6,274 nucleotides of DNA from CAISIP01 sp043759735 (GCA_043759735.1 JAYUQC010000276.1:1-6274); one strand, 5' to 3'; positions 1 to 6,140 are shown, numbered from the stretch's first letter. Numbers and translations are program-made. The notes: a model not told the origin generated them from the sequence alone.

Positions 1-124
1 GTGCCGCAATGTCGCTGCGCCGCTCGCGCAGCGGCGGGATCCGGATCGGCAGCACATTGAGACGGTAATACAGGTCTTCGCGGAACCGGCCGTCGCGCAC
101 CGCTGGATGATCGGCCACGAGATT
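1..124 (-). pseudogene. Fragment of an NtrC-type sigma-54 activator AAA+ domain
   Basis: Read on the minus strand, bases 100 to 2 encode GRFREDLYYRLNVLP followed by IRIPPLRERRSDIA, the classic stretch of the AAA+ domain of sigma-54-dependent activators just after the sensor I region. In the family these proteins remodel RNA polymerase-sigma54 at promoters. The gene would continue off the left edge of the window. Toward its own N-terminus (higher coordinates) the family match stops near base 124: the expected VxVxAATNxDL segment is absent in all three minus frames between 125 and 190, and no GAFTGA or Walker motifs lie further right. The GESGTGKE and GAFTGA parts are therefore missing, and the gene looks truncated at its 5' side by a rearrangement. 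The identity of this segment is clear; the pseudogene status depends on sequence outside the window. Confidence 0.7.
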
Positions 125-190
125 GAGCGACTGACGCCCGAAGAGATGCAGCGGCGCTACACGGCGTTGATGGTACAGACCCAGGCCTGA
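104..190 (+). other. Plus-strand open tail of an unrecognised reading frame, possible gene remnant
   Basis: One plus-strand frame is open from the window edge and stops at TGA 188-190. Its first half (to about base 100) is only the shadow of the minus-strand activator fragment. The last part, WMIGHEIERLTPEEMQR followed by RYTALMVQTQA, has a normal amphipathic, protein-like composition and could be the true C-terminus of a gene whose body was lost when the activator fragment was joined to it. An ATG at 107-109 would give only 27 residues and has no Shine-Dalgarno sequence. I do not recognise the family. It may also be chance openness in GC-rich DNA. Confidence 0.2.
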
Positions 191-202
191 CACCCGGCCC
201 CC

Positions 203-232
203 GCGCCACGCAGCGCCACGCAGCGCCACGCA
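203..232. repeat. Three perfect tandem copies of a 10-bp unit
   Basis: The unit gcgccacgca is repeated exactly at 203-212, 213-222 and 223-232 with no mismatch. It sits in the non-coding stretch between the TGA at 188-190 and the DUF2845-like gene. The 10-bp period is close to one helical turn. Slipped-strand expansion is the simplest explanation, and copy number probably varies between strains. No protein-binding family is recognised. Confidence 0.85.
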
Positions 233-329
233 GGGCCGAGATTGCACGCAATCGCGCCGGCGACCCGACTAACGACAGGCTGTTACAGGTTGACGCGGGG
301 CGTCATCGCGACCCGCACATAATCGCCGC

Positions 330-713
330 ATGACACGCCTTGCACGACTACTGCTCACCGCCGTGCTGCTGATTCTGGCTACCCCGGTCGCCGCCGAGAC
401 CCGTTCATTCCGTTGCAAGAATGACCTTGTCAATCTGGGCGACAACAAGGCATCGGCGTTGCTCAAGTGTGGCCGGCCGCTGGTCCAGGACAGCTTCTGC
501 AAACCGGTCGCGGTCGTTGCGGTCCATCCGGTGGTACCCGCGGCTCCAGTCGCATTTGGATCCGCGAGCGCGACAACGACCCTTGTCACCGCGGGTGCAT
601 GCGAGAACGTGGACGAATGGACCTACAACCCGGGCCCCGGGCAGTTCCTGACGACGCTGCGATTCGAGTCCGGCAGGCTCACCAGCATCACCTACGGCGA
701 CCGGGTCAAGTAA
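330..713 (+). CDS. Exported DUF2845-like protein of unknown function
   Basis: A 127-residue protein with a clear Sec signal peptide: MTRLAR, a hydrophobic core at about residues 7-19, and a likely signal peptidase I site after VAA (residues 20-22). The mature part begins with SFRCKNDLVNLGDNKASALLKCG (Cys29, Cys47) and ends with VDEWTYNPGPGQFLTTLRF plus ESGRLTSI. This is the arrangement I associate with DUF2845 proteins: N-terminal 'G-D-K-A-LLKCG' and C-terminal 'W-Y-N-GPG-F-L-F-G-L'. Cys57 and Cys91 flank a low-complexity Val/Ala/Pro-rich insert (about 60-88). Four cysteines suggest disulphides in the periplasm. ATG 330 is the only start that keeps the whole signal peptide; no good Shine-Dalgarno precedes it. 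It stands alone and is not obviously linked to the operon downstream. Molecular function is unknown. Confidence 0.8.
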   Translation: MTRLARLLLTAVLLILATPVAAETRSFRCKNDLVNLGDNKASALLKCGRPLVQDSFCKPVAVVAVHPVVPAAPVAFGSASATTTLVTAGACENVDEWTYNPGPGQFLTTLRFESGRLTSITYGDRVK

Positions 714-797
714 GGTTGGCAGGCCCGGCCGCGCAGACCCTGGCGGCGGACTGGCCGCCCACGAACGGATCAGGCCGCCCGACGTCGTCCGTTGGAA

Positions 798-817
798 CGC
801 CAGCGGATCAGCTGGCG
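798..817. terminator. 7-bp GC-rich hairpin, possible transcription barrier after the DUF2845-like gene
   Basis: CGCCAGC (798-804) and GCTGGCG (811-817) are perfect inverted arms around a 6-nt loop, lying 84 nt after the stop of the preceding gene. There is no following T run on either strand, so it is not a canonical intrinsic terminator. A weaker GGCGG/CCGCC hairpin lies at 745-759. It could help terminate or stabilise the upstream transcript, or be incidental in GC-rich DNA. Confidence 0.25.
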
Positions 818-907
818 CTGGCGGCAAGCTTCCTGCAAGGTAGTTGAAAATGTCCCGCTAAAGGGTGTGCTGGCGCGTATAACCACCGATGCCTGATCGC
901 CTGCGCA

Positions 908-913
908 TAGAAT
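908..913 (+). promoter_or_regulatory. Candidate -10 element for the antitoxin-led operon
   Basis: TAGAAT matches the TATAAT consensus at five of six positions and ends 41 nt before the antitoxin ATG. Transcription would start at about 919-921, inside the palindrome at 916-937. No convincing -35 hexamer is visible at 16-18 nt upstream (ACCGAT at 17 nt), so activator help or weak activity would be needed. A second -10-like TATAAC lies at 878-883, also without a good -35. Confidence 0.35.
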
Positions 914-915
914 GT

Positions 916-937
916 TGTGCTTACAGATGTAAACACA
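916..937. promoter_or_regulatory. 22-bp imperfect palindrome, candidate operator for antitoxin autoregulation
   Basis: The pattern is TGTG-c-TTACA-ga-TGTAA-a-CACA: 9 of the 10 bases in each arm are complementary around a 2-nt centre. It lies just downstream of a possible -10 box (908-913) and ends 5 nt before the GGGAGG ribosome site of the antitoxin gene. Antitoxins with an AbrB/MazE-type fold usually repress their own operon by binding such inverted repeats, and PrlF-YhaV in E. coli is known to autoregulate. A second overlapping arm pair, GATGT/ACATC, is at 926-939. Binding by this antitoxin is inferred from position and symmetry. Confidence 0.55.
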
Positions 938-942
938 TCGGC

Positions 943-948
943 GGGAGG
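943..948 (+). promoter_or_regulatory. Strong ribosome binding site fixing the antitoxin start
   Basis: GGGAGG (or GGAGGT at 944-949) is a strong Shine-Dalgarno match 6 nt before ATG 955. It is the best ribosome site in the first half of the window and contrasts with the toxin gene, which has none of comparable strength. This fits the usual excess of antitoxin over toxin synthesis. Confidence 0.75.
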
Positions 949-954
949 TCGGTT

Positions 955-1287
955 ATGCGTGAAGTCAAGCGTCAGGAACAGTACGAAGGCACGGTAGTTC
1001 AGGTCGGCAATTCGCGGGGAATGCGCTTGCCTGCCGGATTTTTCAATGCCCATCCGGAGTTCAGCGGCAAAGTCCAATTGACCGTGGTCGCCGACGGTGC
1101 CGTGCTGATGTCGGCCAAGACGCGTACCCCCCGCAAGACCAAAGACGACGAGGGTGATCCGGTGCTGGCGAGTTTTCTGCAGTTTCTGGAGCGGCAGCTG
1201 ACCGATAACCCCCAGGATATCGTTGTGGCCGATGCAACCCAGCTACGCCGCATCGGCAAACTGGTCAAAGGCGTGAAAGTCGATTGA
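955..1287 (+). CDS. prlF: PrlF (SohA)-family type II antitoxin
   Basis: A 110-residue protein, close to the length of E. coli PrlF (111). The N-terminal half (about 11-53) has the AbrB/MazE swapped-hairpin signature, VVQVGNSRGMRLP at residues 14-26 followed by a beta-rich KVQLTVVADGAVLMS, the DNA-binding and dimer part. The C-terminal half matches PrlF: DPVLASFLQFLERQLTDNPQ (about 66-85) corresponds to 'AFLRFLDADIQNNPQ' of E. coli, followed by a GKLVKGVKVD end similar to 'GKKLVAGMDVNID'. In the family it neutralises YhaV and represses the operon. ATG 955 was chosen because GGGAGG (943-948) lies 6 nt upstream; the in-frame ATG at 889 lies upstream of the -10/operator region and has no ribosome site. 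The gene overlaps or nearly abuts the toxin gene, as expected for a TA pair. Confidence 0.87.
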   Translation: MREVKRQEQYEGTVVQVGNSRGMRLPAGFFNAHPEFSGKVQLTVVADGAVLMSAKTRTPRKTKDDEGDPVLASFLQFLERQLTDNPQDIVVADATQLRRIGKLVKGVKVD

Positions 1288-1751
1288 CGCCGTCCATGAT
1301 CGCAAACGGCTGGCGCCTCACCTATTTCCGGGTCTTCCAGGTCGCACTCGACGAACTCGAAGCGGCGGTGACTGAGCTTGCGCGGAAAGACCCCGGGGGC
1401 TACAGGACGCACCCCAAGACAAAGCTGTTGGCGTCTGTCTACCGTGCAGTGACCGAGCTTGTGCCGACCAACCCGGACGCAGCGGATTTTCGGCTTGGCA
1501 GGACGCTGGGTTCCGGAAACACGCATTGGCGGCGTGTCAAGGCCGGAATGCCGGCTCGGTACCGGCTGTTCTTTCGTTATGCGTCAAATCCGGTGAAGGT
1601 CATCGTGTACGTCTGGTTCAACGACGAAGACACGCTGCGCAAGGCCGGCTCAAGGACCGACGTGTACGAAACGTTCAAGCGGATGCTCGCGCGCGGAGTC
1701 GTGCCGACCGGCATCGATGCGCTGCTGGCCGCCGCAGCCGAAGCAGGTTGA
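1284..1751 (+). CDS. yhaV: YhaV-family type II toxin (ribonuclease)
   Basis: A 155-residue protein from TTG 1284, or 151 residues from ATG 1296; E. coli YhaV has 154. Hallmarks of YhaV in order: NGW (residues 8-10), TKLLASVYRAVTELVPTNP (46-64), FRLGRTLGSGNTHWRRVK (69-86), ARYRLFFRY (91-99) and VWFNDEDTLRKAGSRTDVY (110-128), all closely mirroring the E. coli protein. YhaV is a RelE-superfamily mRNA interferase that arrests growth and is held inactive by PrlF. The TTG overlaps the antitoxin stop as TTGA, allowing translational coupling, and gives the same seven residues before NGW as in E. coli. ATG 1296 is the alternative. Neither has a strong Shine-Dalgarno. No frameshift or loss of conserved blocks is seen, so it is probably active. 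Confidence 0.88.
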   Translation: MTPSMIANGWRLTYFRVFQVALDELEAAVTELARKDPGGYRTHPKTKLLASVYRAVTELVPTNPDAADFRLGRTLGSGNTHWRRVKAGMPARYRLFFRYASNPVKVIVYVWFNDEDTLRKAGSRTDVYETFKRMLARGVVPTGIDALLAAAAEAG

Positions 1752-1771
1752 CCCAAGGGCAAGATCCGGCA

Positions 1772-4744
1772 ATGCAGTACAGCCCGCATCAACTGGCGTA
1801 CTTCGCTCAAAAGCTGACATTGCGTGGCCCCGCAGATTCCATGGACCGGATGGCCGGTGCATTGTTGGATGCGCAGGTTGACCTGAACCCCCACCAAATC
1901 GACGCGGCGCTCTTCGCCACGCGCAACCCGCTCTCGAAGGGGGTGATCCTGGCTGACGAGGTCGGCTTGGGAAAGACCATCGAAGCCGGTCTGCTGCTCG
2001 CGCAGCGTTGGGCAGAACGCAAGCGCCGCCTTCTCATCATCACACCGGCGAACCTGCGCAAACAGTGGCACCAGGAACTGGCCGATAAGTTTGGCTTGTC
2101 CGCAGCCATCCTGGAGGCCAAGTCATTTCGACAATCGGTCAAGGACGGATTGACGAATCCCTTCGACCTGATTGCAAGCGGCGGCAAGACCCAGATCGTC
2201 ATCTGTTCGTACCAGTTTGCCGCAGGCAAGGCTGCTGAAGTCAGAGGTGTCCCTTGGGACCTGGTGGTCGTGGACGAAGCACACAGGCTTCGGAATGTCT
2301 ACAAGCCTGACAACAAGATCGCTCGGATACTGCGTGACGCATTGGCTCACGCGCGCAAGGTGTTCCTGACCGCGACGCCACTTCAGAACTCGCTGTTGGA
2401 GCTATATGGCTTGGTCAGCTTCATCGATGAGCAGGTTTTTGGCGACCTGGACAGCTTCAAGCAGCAGTTTGGCAACCTTCGGGAAGCTGGCAGCCTTGAC
2501 GCACTGAAGCAGCGGATAAGCCCGATCTGCAAACGCACCCTTCGCCGACAGGTGGGGGCCTACGTCAAGTACACGAAGCGGATTCCATTGCTGCGCGAGT
2601 TCTCCCCAGGCGCGGAGGAAGCGCGACTCTATGACCTGGTAACTGAGTATCTGGAACGAGACAGCCTCTATGCGCTACCCAACAGCCAGCGCCAACTCAT
2701 CACGCTGGTGTTGCGCAAGCTGTTGGCCTCCAGCACATTCGCAATTGCTGGGGCCCTGGATTCGATCATTCGGCGCTTGAAACAGACACTCGAACAGAAG
2801 ACACTAGCCGATCTGGTCGATGAACTGGACACCGACTACGAGGGTCTTGATGAGACAGCAGAGGAGCTTGGGGCTGTGCGGCCGGATGATGCGCGTGAGA
2901 AGACCGCGCAAGAGTTCGCGGCGATCCGTGCAGAGATCATGGACCTGGAGGGGTTTCGCAACCTGGCGGTGTCGATCACAGAGAACTCCAAGGGCCTGGC
3001 CCTGTTGCAGGCGCTCAAGGTTGCGTTCGAACGCTTACACGAGCTAGGAGCGGCGCAAAAGGCCATCATCTTCACCGAATCCCGGCGCACGCAGGACTAC
3101 CTGCTGTCGCTACTGTCTAGCACGGAATACGCCGGGTCGGTCGTGCTGTTCAATGGCACCAATGGCGACCAGCATGCCCGGGCCATTTATGCCGAGTGGG
3201 TCCAGCGTCACAAAGGGTCGGACCGGGTCAGCGGCTCACGTACCGCGGATACACGTGCGGCGCTGGTGGACTATTTCCGGGAGCAAGGCAAGATCATGAT
3301 TGCCACGGAGGCCGGTGCCGAGGGCATCAACCTCCAGTTCTGCTCGATGGTCATCAACTACGACCTGCCCTGGAACCCGCAGCGCATCGAGCAGCGCATT
3401 GGACGCTGCCACCGGTACGGTCAAAAGCACGATGTGGTGGTCGTGAACTTTCTGAACCGCGACAACGAGGCGGACAGGCGGGTCTACGAGCTGCTGGATC
3501 AAAAATTCAAACTGTTCGATGGCGTGTTCGGCGCAAGTGACGAAGTGCTTGGCGCGGTGGAGTCCGGCGTGGACTTTGAGCGGCGTATCGCCGACATCTA
3601 TCAAAACTCAAGGCACCCCACTGCGATTCAGGCGGCGTTCGAGCAACTTCAACTTGACCTGGCAGGCGAGATCAGCGACGCCATGTTGAACGCCCGCACT
3701 GCGCTGCTGGAGAACTTCGACGAGGACGTGCAAGCGCGCTTGAAGCTTGCGCAGACAGACGCCAAGGCTAGCCTGGATCGGCTTGAGCGGCTGTTGATGC
3801 GATTCACCCGAGCCATGCTCAATGGGCACGCCGACTTTGACGGTGACGACCTGACGTTCACGCTCAATTCCGTACCCAAACCCGTTATTGATGCCGGTGA
3901 AGACGCAGCCTCCATTCCCATGGGCCGGTACGAGTTGCCGCGCCGCAGCGAAGAGGCTCACGTTTACCGCCTTCAGCATCCATTGGCTCAAAGCCTGCTG
4001 AAGATCGCGCGACGCACGGCACTGGAGCCCTCGAAGCTCCACCTGGACTACGATGGTTACGGTGCGCACGTCGCGGCGCTCAAGGCCTTGCGCGGGACGA
4101 CTGGGGTGGCGTTGGTGCAATTGGTGCGCGTTCAGTCGCTTGGGGCTACCGAAGAGTTTCTGCTGGCCGCAAGCACGGCCGAAGACCAGTTGCTTGATTC
4201 AGAGTTGACAGAAAAGCTGTTGTCGTTGCCTGGTCGTGCTGATCCGTTGCCGCGGGCTGACGCAATCCCGGCTCAAACGCCACTGGCTCCCGGGTTCGAG
4301 CACACACAGCCGCCACTCGATATTGCTGCGGCAAAAGTTGGAATTCCCGCGCGTCTGAGCGAAGCTTTGGCACGTCAGCGGGCCGAAGTCGTCAGCGGCA
4401 TTGAACAGCGAAATCTGTCGCTGTTTTCCAATGAGACCGACAAACTCGATACTTGGGCCGATGATCTGAAGGTGAACCTTGAGCGAGAGATCAAGGACCT
4501 TGACCGCCGGATCAAGGAAATACGCACCAAAGGGAAAGGTGCCGCCACCTTGGCCGAAAAGCTGGCAGCCCAGAAGGAGCAGCGCGACCTTGAGGGCCAG
4601 CGGGACAAAAAGCGCCGTGAACTCTTTGTCAGGCAAGATGAGATTCAGGCCAAGCGCGATAGCTTGATAGAAGAGCTTGAGCGGCAGCTCCACCAAACAA
4701 TTGCCGAGCACACCGTTGTGTGCGTCGAATGGCAGCTGGCCTAG
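1772..4744 (+). CDS. SNF2/HepA-type DEAD/DEAH helicase-like ATPase with C-terminal coiled coil
   Basis: A 990-residue superfamily 2 ATPase. Motifs: Q-like LNPHQIDAALFA (38-49), Walker A DEVGLGKT (62-69), motif Ia ITPANLRKQW (90-99), DEAH box VVVDEAHRLRN (165-175), motif III TATPLQN (200-206), then the second RecA lobe with IIFTESRRTQDYL (432-444), motif V ATEAGAEGINLQF (511-523) and motif VI QRIGRCHRYGQ (541-551). This is a SNF2/RapA-like DNA translocase pattern with all catalytic residues intact. Residues about 560-890 match no domain I can name. About 892-985 is charged and strongly coiled-coil. ATG 1772 gives the SNF2-like N-terminus; the open frame upstream to 1526 is an Arg-rich shadow of yhaV. 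A weak AAGGG lies 12 nt upstream. It begins 20 nt after the toxin, with no room for a promoter, so co-transcription is likely. Related helicases occur in DISARM and other phage-defence loci; the role here is inferred. Confidence 0.9.
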   Translation: MQYSPHQLAYFAQKLTLRGPADSMDRMAGALLDAQVDLNPHQIDAALFATRNPLSKGVILADEVGLGKTIEAGLLLAQRWAERKRRLLIITPANLRKQWHQELADKFGLSAAILEAKSFRQSVKDGLTNPFDLIASGGKTQIVICSYQFAAGKAAEVRGVPWDLVVVDEAHRLRNVYKPDNKIARILRDALAHARKVFLTATPLQNSLLELYGLVSFIDEQVFGDLDSFKQQFGNLREAGSLDALKQRISPICKRTLRRQVGAYVKYTKRIPLLREFSPGAEEARLYDLVTEYLERDSLYALPNSQRQLITLVLRKLLASSTFAIAGALDSIIRRLKQTLEQKTLADLVDELDTDYEGLDETAEELGAVRPDDAREKTAQEFAAIRAEIMDLEGFRNLAVSITENSKGLALLQALKVAFERLHELGAAQKAIIFTESRRTQDYLLSLLSSTEYAGSVVLFNGTNGDQHARAIYAEWVQRHKGSDRVSGSRTADTRAALVDYFREQGKIMIATEAGAEGINLQFCSMVINYDLPWNPQRIEQRIGRCHRYGQKHDVVVVNFLNRDNEADRRVYELLDQKFKLFDGVFGASDEVLGAVESGVDFERRIADIYQNSRHPTAIQAAFEQLQLDLAGEISDAMLNARTALLENFDEDVQARLKLAQTDAKASLDRLERLLMRFTRAMLNGHADFDGDDLTFTLNSVPKPVIDAGEDAASIPMGRYELPRRSEEAHVYRLQHPLAQSLLKIARRTALEPSKLHLDYDGYGAHVAALKALRGTTGVALVQLVRVQSLGATEEFLLAASTAEDQLLDSELTEKLLSLPGRADPLPRADAIPAQTPLAPGFEHTQPPLDIAAAKVGIPARLSEALARQRAEVVSGIEQRNLSLFSNETDKLDTWADDLKVNLEREIKDLDRRIKEIRTKGKGAATLAEKLAAQKEQRDLEGQRDKKRRELFVRQDEIQAKRDSLIEELERQLHQTIAEHTVVCVEWQLA

Positions 4745-4754
4745 GGAAGAGACA

Positions 4755-4784
4755 ATGCGTGCAGCACAGGAGACGAGGCGATGA
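4755..4784 (+). other. Nine-codon mini-ORF in the helicase-ATPase gap
   Basis: ATG 4755 encodes MRAAQETRR and stops at TGA 4782-4784, which overlaps the ATG of the next mini-ORF as ATGA. GGAAGAG (4745-4751) sits immediately after the helicase stop, 3 nt before the ATG, slightly too close for ideal use. It could allow ribosomes leaving the helicase gene to reinitiate. It may be coincidental; no peptide function is suggested. Confidence 0.25.
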
Positions 4785-4822
4785 CTGACCGAGCCAAGGG
4801 GCGGGCCTCTCGGCATTTCTAG
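4781..4822 (+). other. Thirteen-codon mini-ORF with a good ribosome site, possible leader peptide
   Basis: ATG 4781 encodes the basic peptide MTDRAKGRASRHF, ending at TAG 4820-4822, 16 nt before the ATPase ATG. AGGAG at 4768-4772 is spaced 8 nt from the start, as good as any real gene in the window. Its codons overlap a small inverted repeat (CCGAG 4789-4793 with CTCGG 4809-4813), so translation of this ORF could open local structure ahead of the ATPase gene. It is in a different frame from the ATPase, so it is not simply a broken start of that gene. Expression is unproven. Confidence 0.35.
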
Positions 4823-4838
4823 GCCAAAGGACAGAACT

Positions 4839-6137
4839 ATGTACATCGACAAAGTCATTCTGAAAAACGTCCGCGGCTTTGAAAGCCTGGAGTTCGACTT
4901 GTGCCGCGGCGACGGCAAATACGCAGGCTGGACTGTATTTACCGGAGATAACGGCGCCGGGAAAAGCACGCTGCTAAAAGCCATAGCGGTGGCCCTGACC
5001 GGGAGAGACGTGGCGCGCTCGCTTCAGCCCAGCTTTCATCGGTGGATTCGAGAAGGGGCGGGAGAGCAGGAGGCCAAGATCGAGTTGATGATCTTGCCGG
5101 AGAAGGGTGTCGATGAATTTTCCGAAAAGGGGAACACCGCTTACAAGAAGTTTCCTGCCACGGTCATCTTGAAGCACAGTGGCAAGGAGGCCACAGTGGA
5201 ACTGCCGGCGGTTGCCGGAAGCAAGACAACGCTTGTCCAACGAGGCCTTTGGTCGTCAGTTGCGCGCGGCTGGTTTTCGTGTGGCTACGGTCCATTCAGG
5301 CGCGTGTTCGGCGCTTCACAGGAAGCAGGTCGATTGATGGTCAGCCCCACCACGGAGCGGTTCGTCACCATGTTCCAGGAAGCGGCCTCCCTTTACGAGG
5401 TAGACCAATGGTTGCGCAACCTGAGCCATAAGAAGCTCGAGGGCCGCTCGCCTGCGAGCGGGCAGCAATTGGAACTCTTGCTCGAAATCCTGCGCGATGA
5501 CCTGATGCCCAACCAAATCACCGTCGACCGCGTCGACTCGGATGGGCTATGGCTAAGAGATCGCAACGGGCTGCATCTGGCCTGGGGCGAAATGAGCGAT
5601 GGCTACCGCGCCGCGTTGGCTTTGCTGGCAGACATTCTTCGTCATTTGATTGCGACTTACGGCATAGACGGGCTGGCGGAGCGAGGTGAAGACGGCAAGC
5701 TCCGGATCGTGCGCAGTGGCGTCGTCATGATCGATGAGATCGATGCGCATCTTCATCCGGAATGGCAGCGAGAGATTGGCTTTTGGCTAAAGCGTCACTT
5801 TCCGAAGATTCAGTTTCTCGTCACTACACACAGCCCCATCATCTGCCAGGCCGCCGATGAAAACGGACTGTTTGTGTTGCCCGAACCCGGCAGCGATGCT
5901 ACACCGCGTGCGCTCACGGCCGACGAGTACAAGACGGTCATCAGTTCCAGGCCAGACACCATTTTGCTGACGCCGGCGTTCAATCTTCAAAACACGCGTT
6001 CGCCCAGGGCGGTGGAAGGGCGGGCTGAATACGCAAAGCTGATGGCCAAGAAGAGGGCCGGTGCGAAGCTGACCAAGGACGAGCAAGGCAAGGTCACGCA
6101 GCTTGAGATGTTTGCCATCACTGGTGAGGAGCCGTGA
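4839..6137 (+). CDS. SMC/ABC-like AAA family ATPase, stand-alone (PtuA-like)
   Basis: A 432-residue soluble ATPase. It starts with the RecF/SMC-type strand-helix IDKVILKNVRGFESLEFD, then Walker A TGDNGAGKSTLLKAIA (35-50). The middle carries WFSCGYGPFRRVFGAS (145-160), a block seen in defence-type AAA ATPases. The ABC signature region is WGEMSDGYRAALALLADIL (249-267), Walker B is VVMIDEIDAHLHPEWQREI (295-313) and the switch histidine is in FLVTTHSPII (326-335). There is no long coiled-coil arm, no TOPRIM nuclease domain as in OLD proteins, and the C-terminal 80 residues are short and charged. It therefore probably senses or couples energy for a partner nuclease in trans. AAAGGA (4826-4831) lies 7 nt before ATG 4839. 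The next gene starts 3 nt after its stop, implying a partner. PtuA-like is a tentative label by architecture and context. Confidence 0.88.
   Translation: MYIDKVILKNVRGFESLEFDLCRGDGKYAGWTVFTGDNGAGKSTLLKAIAVALTGRDVARSLQPSFHRWIREGAGEQEAKIELMILPEKGVDEFSEKGNTAYKKFPATVILKHSGKEATVELPAVAGSKTTLVQRGLWSSVARGWFSCGYGPFRRVFGASQEAGRLMVSPTTERFVTMFQEAASLYEVDQWLRNLSHKKLEGRSPASGQQLELLLEILRDDLMPNQITVDRVDSDGLWLRDRNGLHLAWGEMSDGYRAALALLADILRHLIATYGIDGLAERGEDGKLRIVRSGVVMIDEIDAHLHPEWQREIGFWLKRHFPKIQFLVTTHSPIICQAADENGLFVLPEPGSDATPRALTADEYKTVISSRPDTILLTPAFNLQNTRSPRAVEGRAEYAKLMAKKRAGAKLTKDEQGKVTQLEMFAITGEEP
6126..6131 (+). promoter_or_regulatory. Ribosome binding site of the last gene, inside the ATPase coding end
   Basis: GAGGAG lies 9 nt upstream of ATG 6141 and within the last codons of the ATPase gene. 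The next gene is thus translated from the same mRNA, probably coupled to the ATPase. An in-frame TGA at 6135-6137 excludes any earlier start for the downstream gene. Confidence 0.65.
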
Positions 6138-6140
6138 TCC

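Noticed and set aside
290..323. TTGACG (290-295) and CATAAT (318-323) as a promoter for the gene at 330
   Set aside because: The spacer would be 22 nt, too long for sigma70. A -10 only 6 nt from the ATG would need a leaderless transcript, for which there is no other support.
405..827. Minus-strand 140-codon and plus-strand 126-codon (467-847) frames over the DUF2845-like gene
   Set aside because: Both overlap a gene with a signal peptide and family motifs, and neither shows a ribosome site or any protein family feature.
844..883. TTGAAA (844-849) with TATAAC (878-883) as a promoter
   Set aside because: The spacing of 28 nt is far outside the 16-18 nt range.
889..1287. Longer antitoxin start at ATG 889
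   Set aside because: It has no ribosome site, it would place the -10 box and palindrome inside the gene, and the added residues (MPDRLRIECC...) do not resemble PrlF. ATG 955 has GGGAGG at good spacing.
1526..1771. N-terminal extension of the helicase overlapping yhaV
   Set aside because: The 82 extra residues are Arg/Ala-rich shadow translation of the toxin gene. The SNF2-like sequence starts at ATG 1772.
4199..4984. 261-codon minus-strand open frame
   Set aside because: It is antisense to the helicase C-terminus and ATPase N-terminus, both well supported, and spans two genes and their gap. It is typical shadow openness in GC-rich DNA with no recognisable domain.
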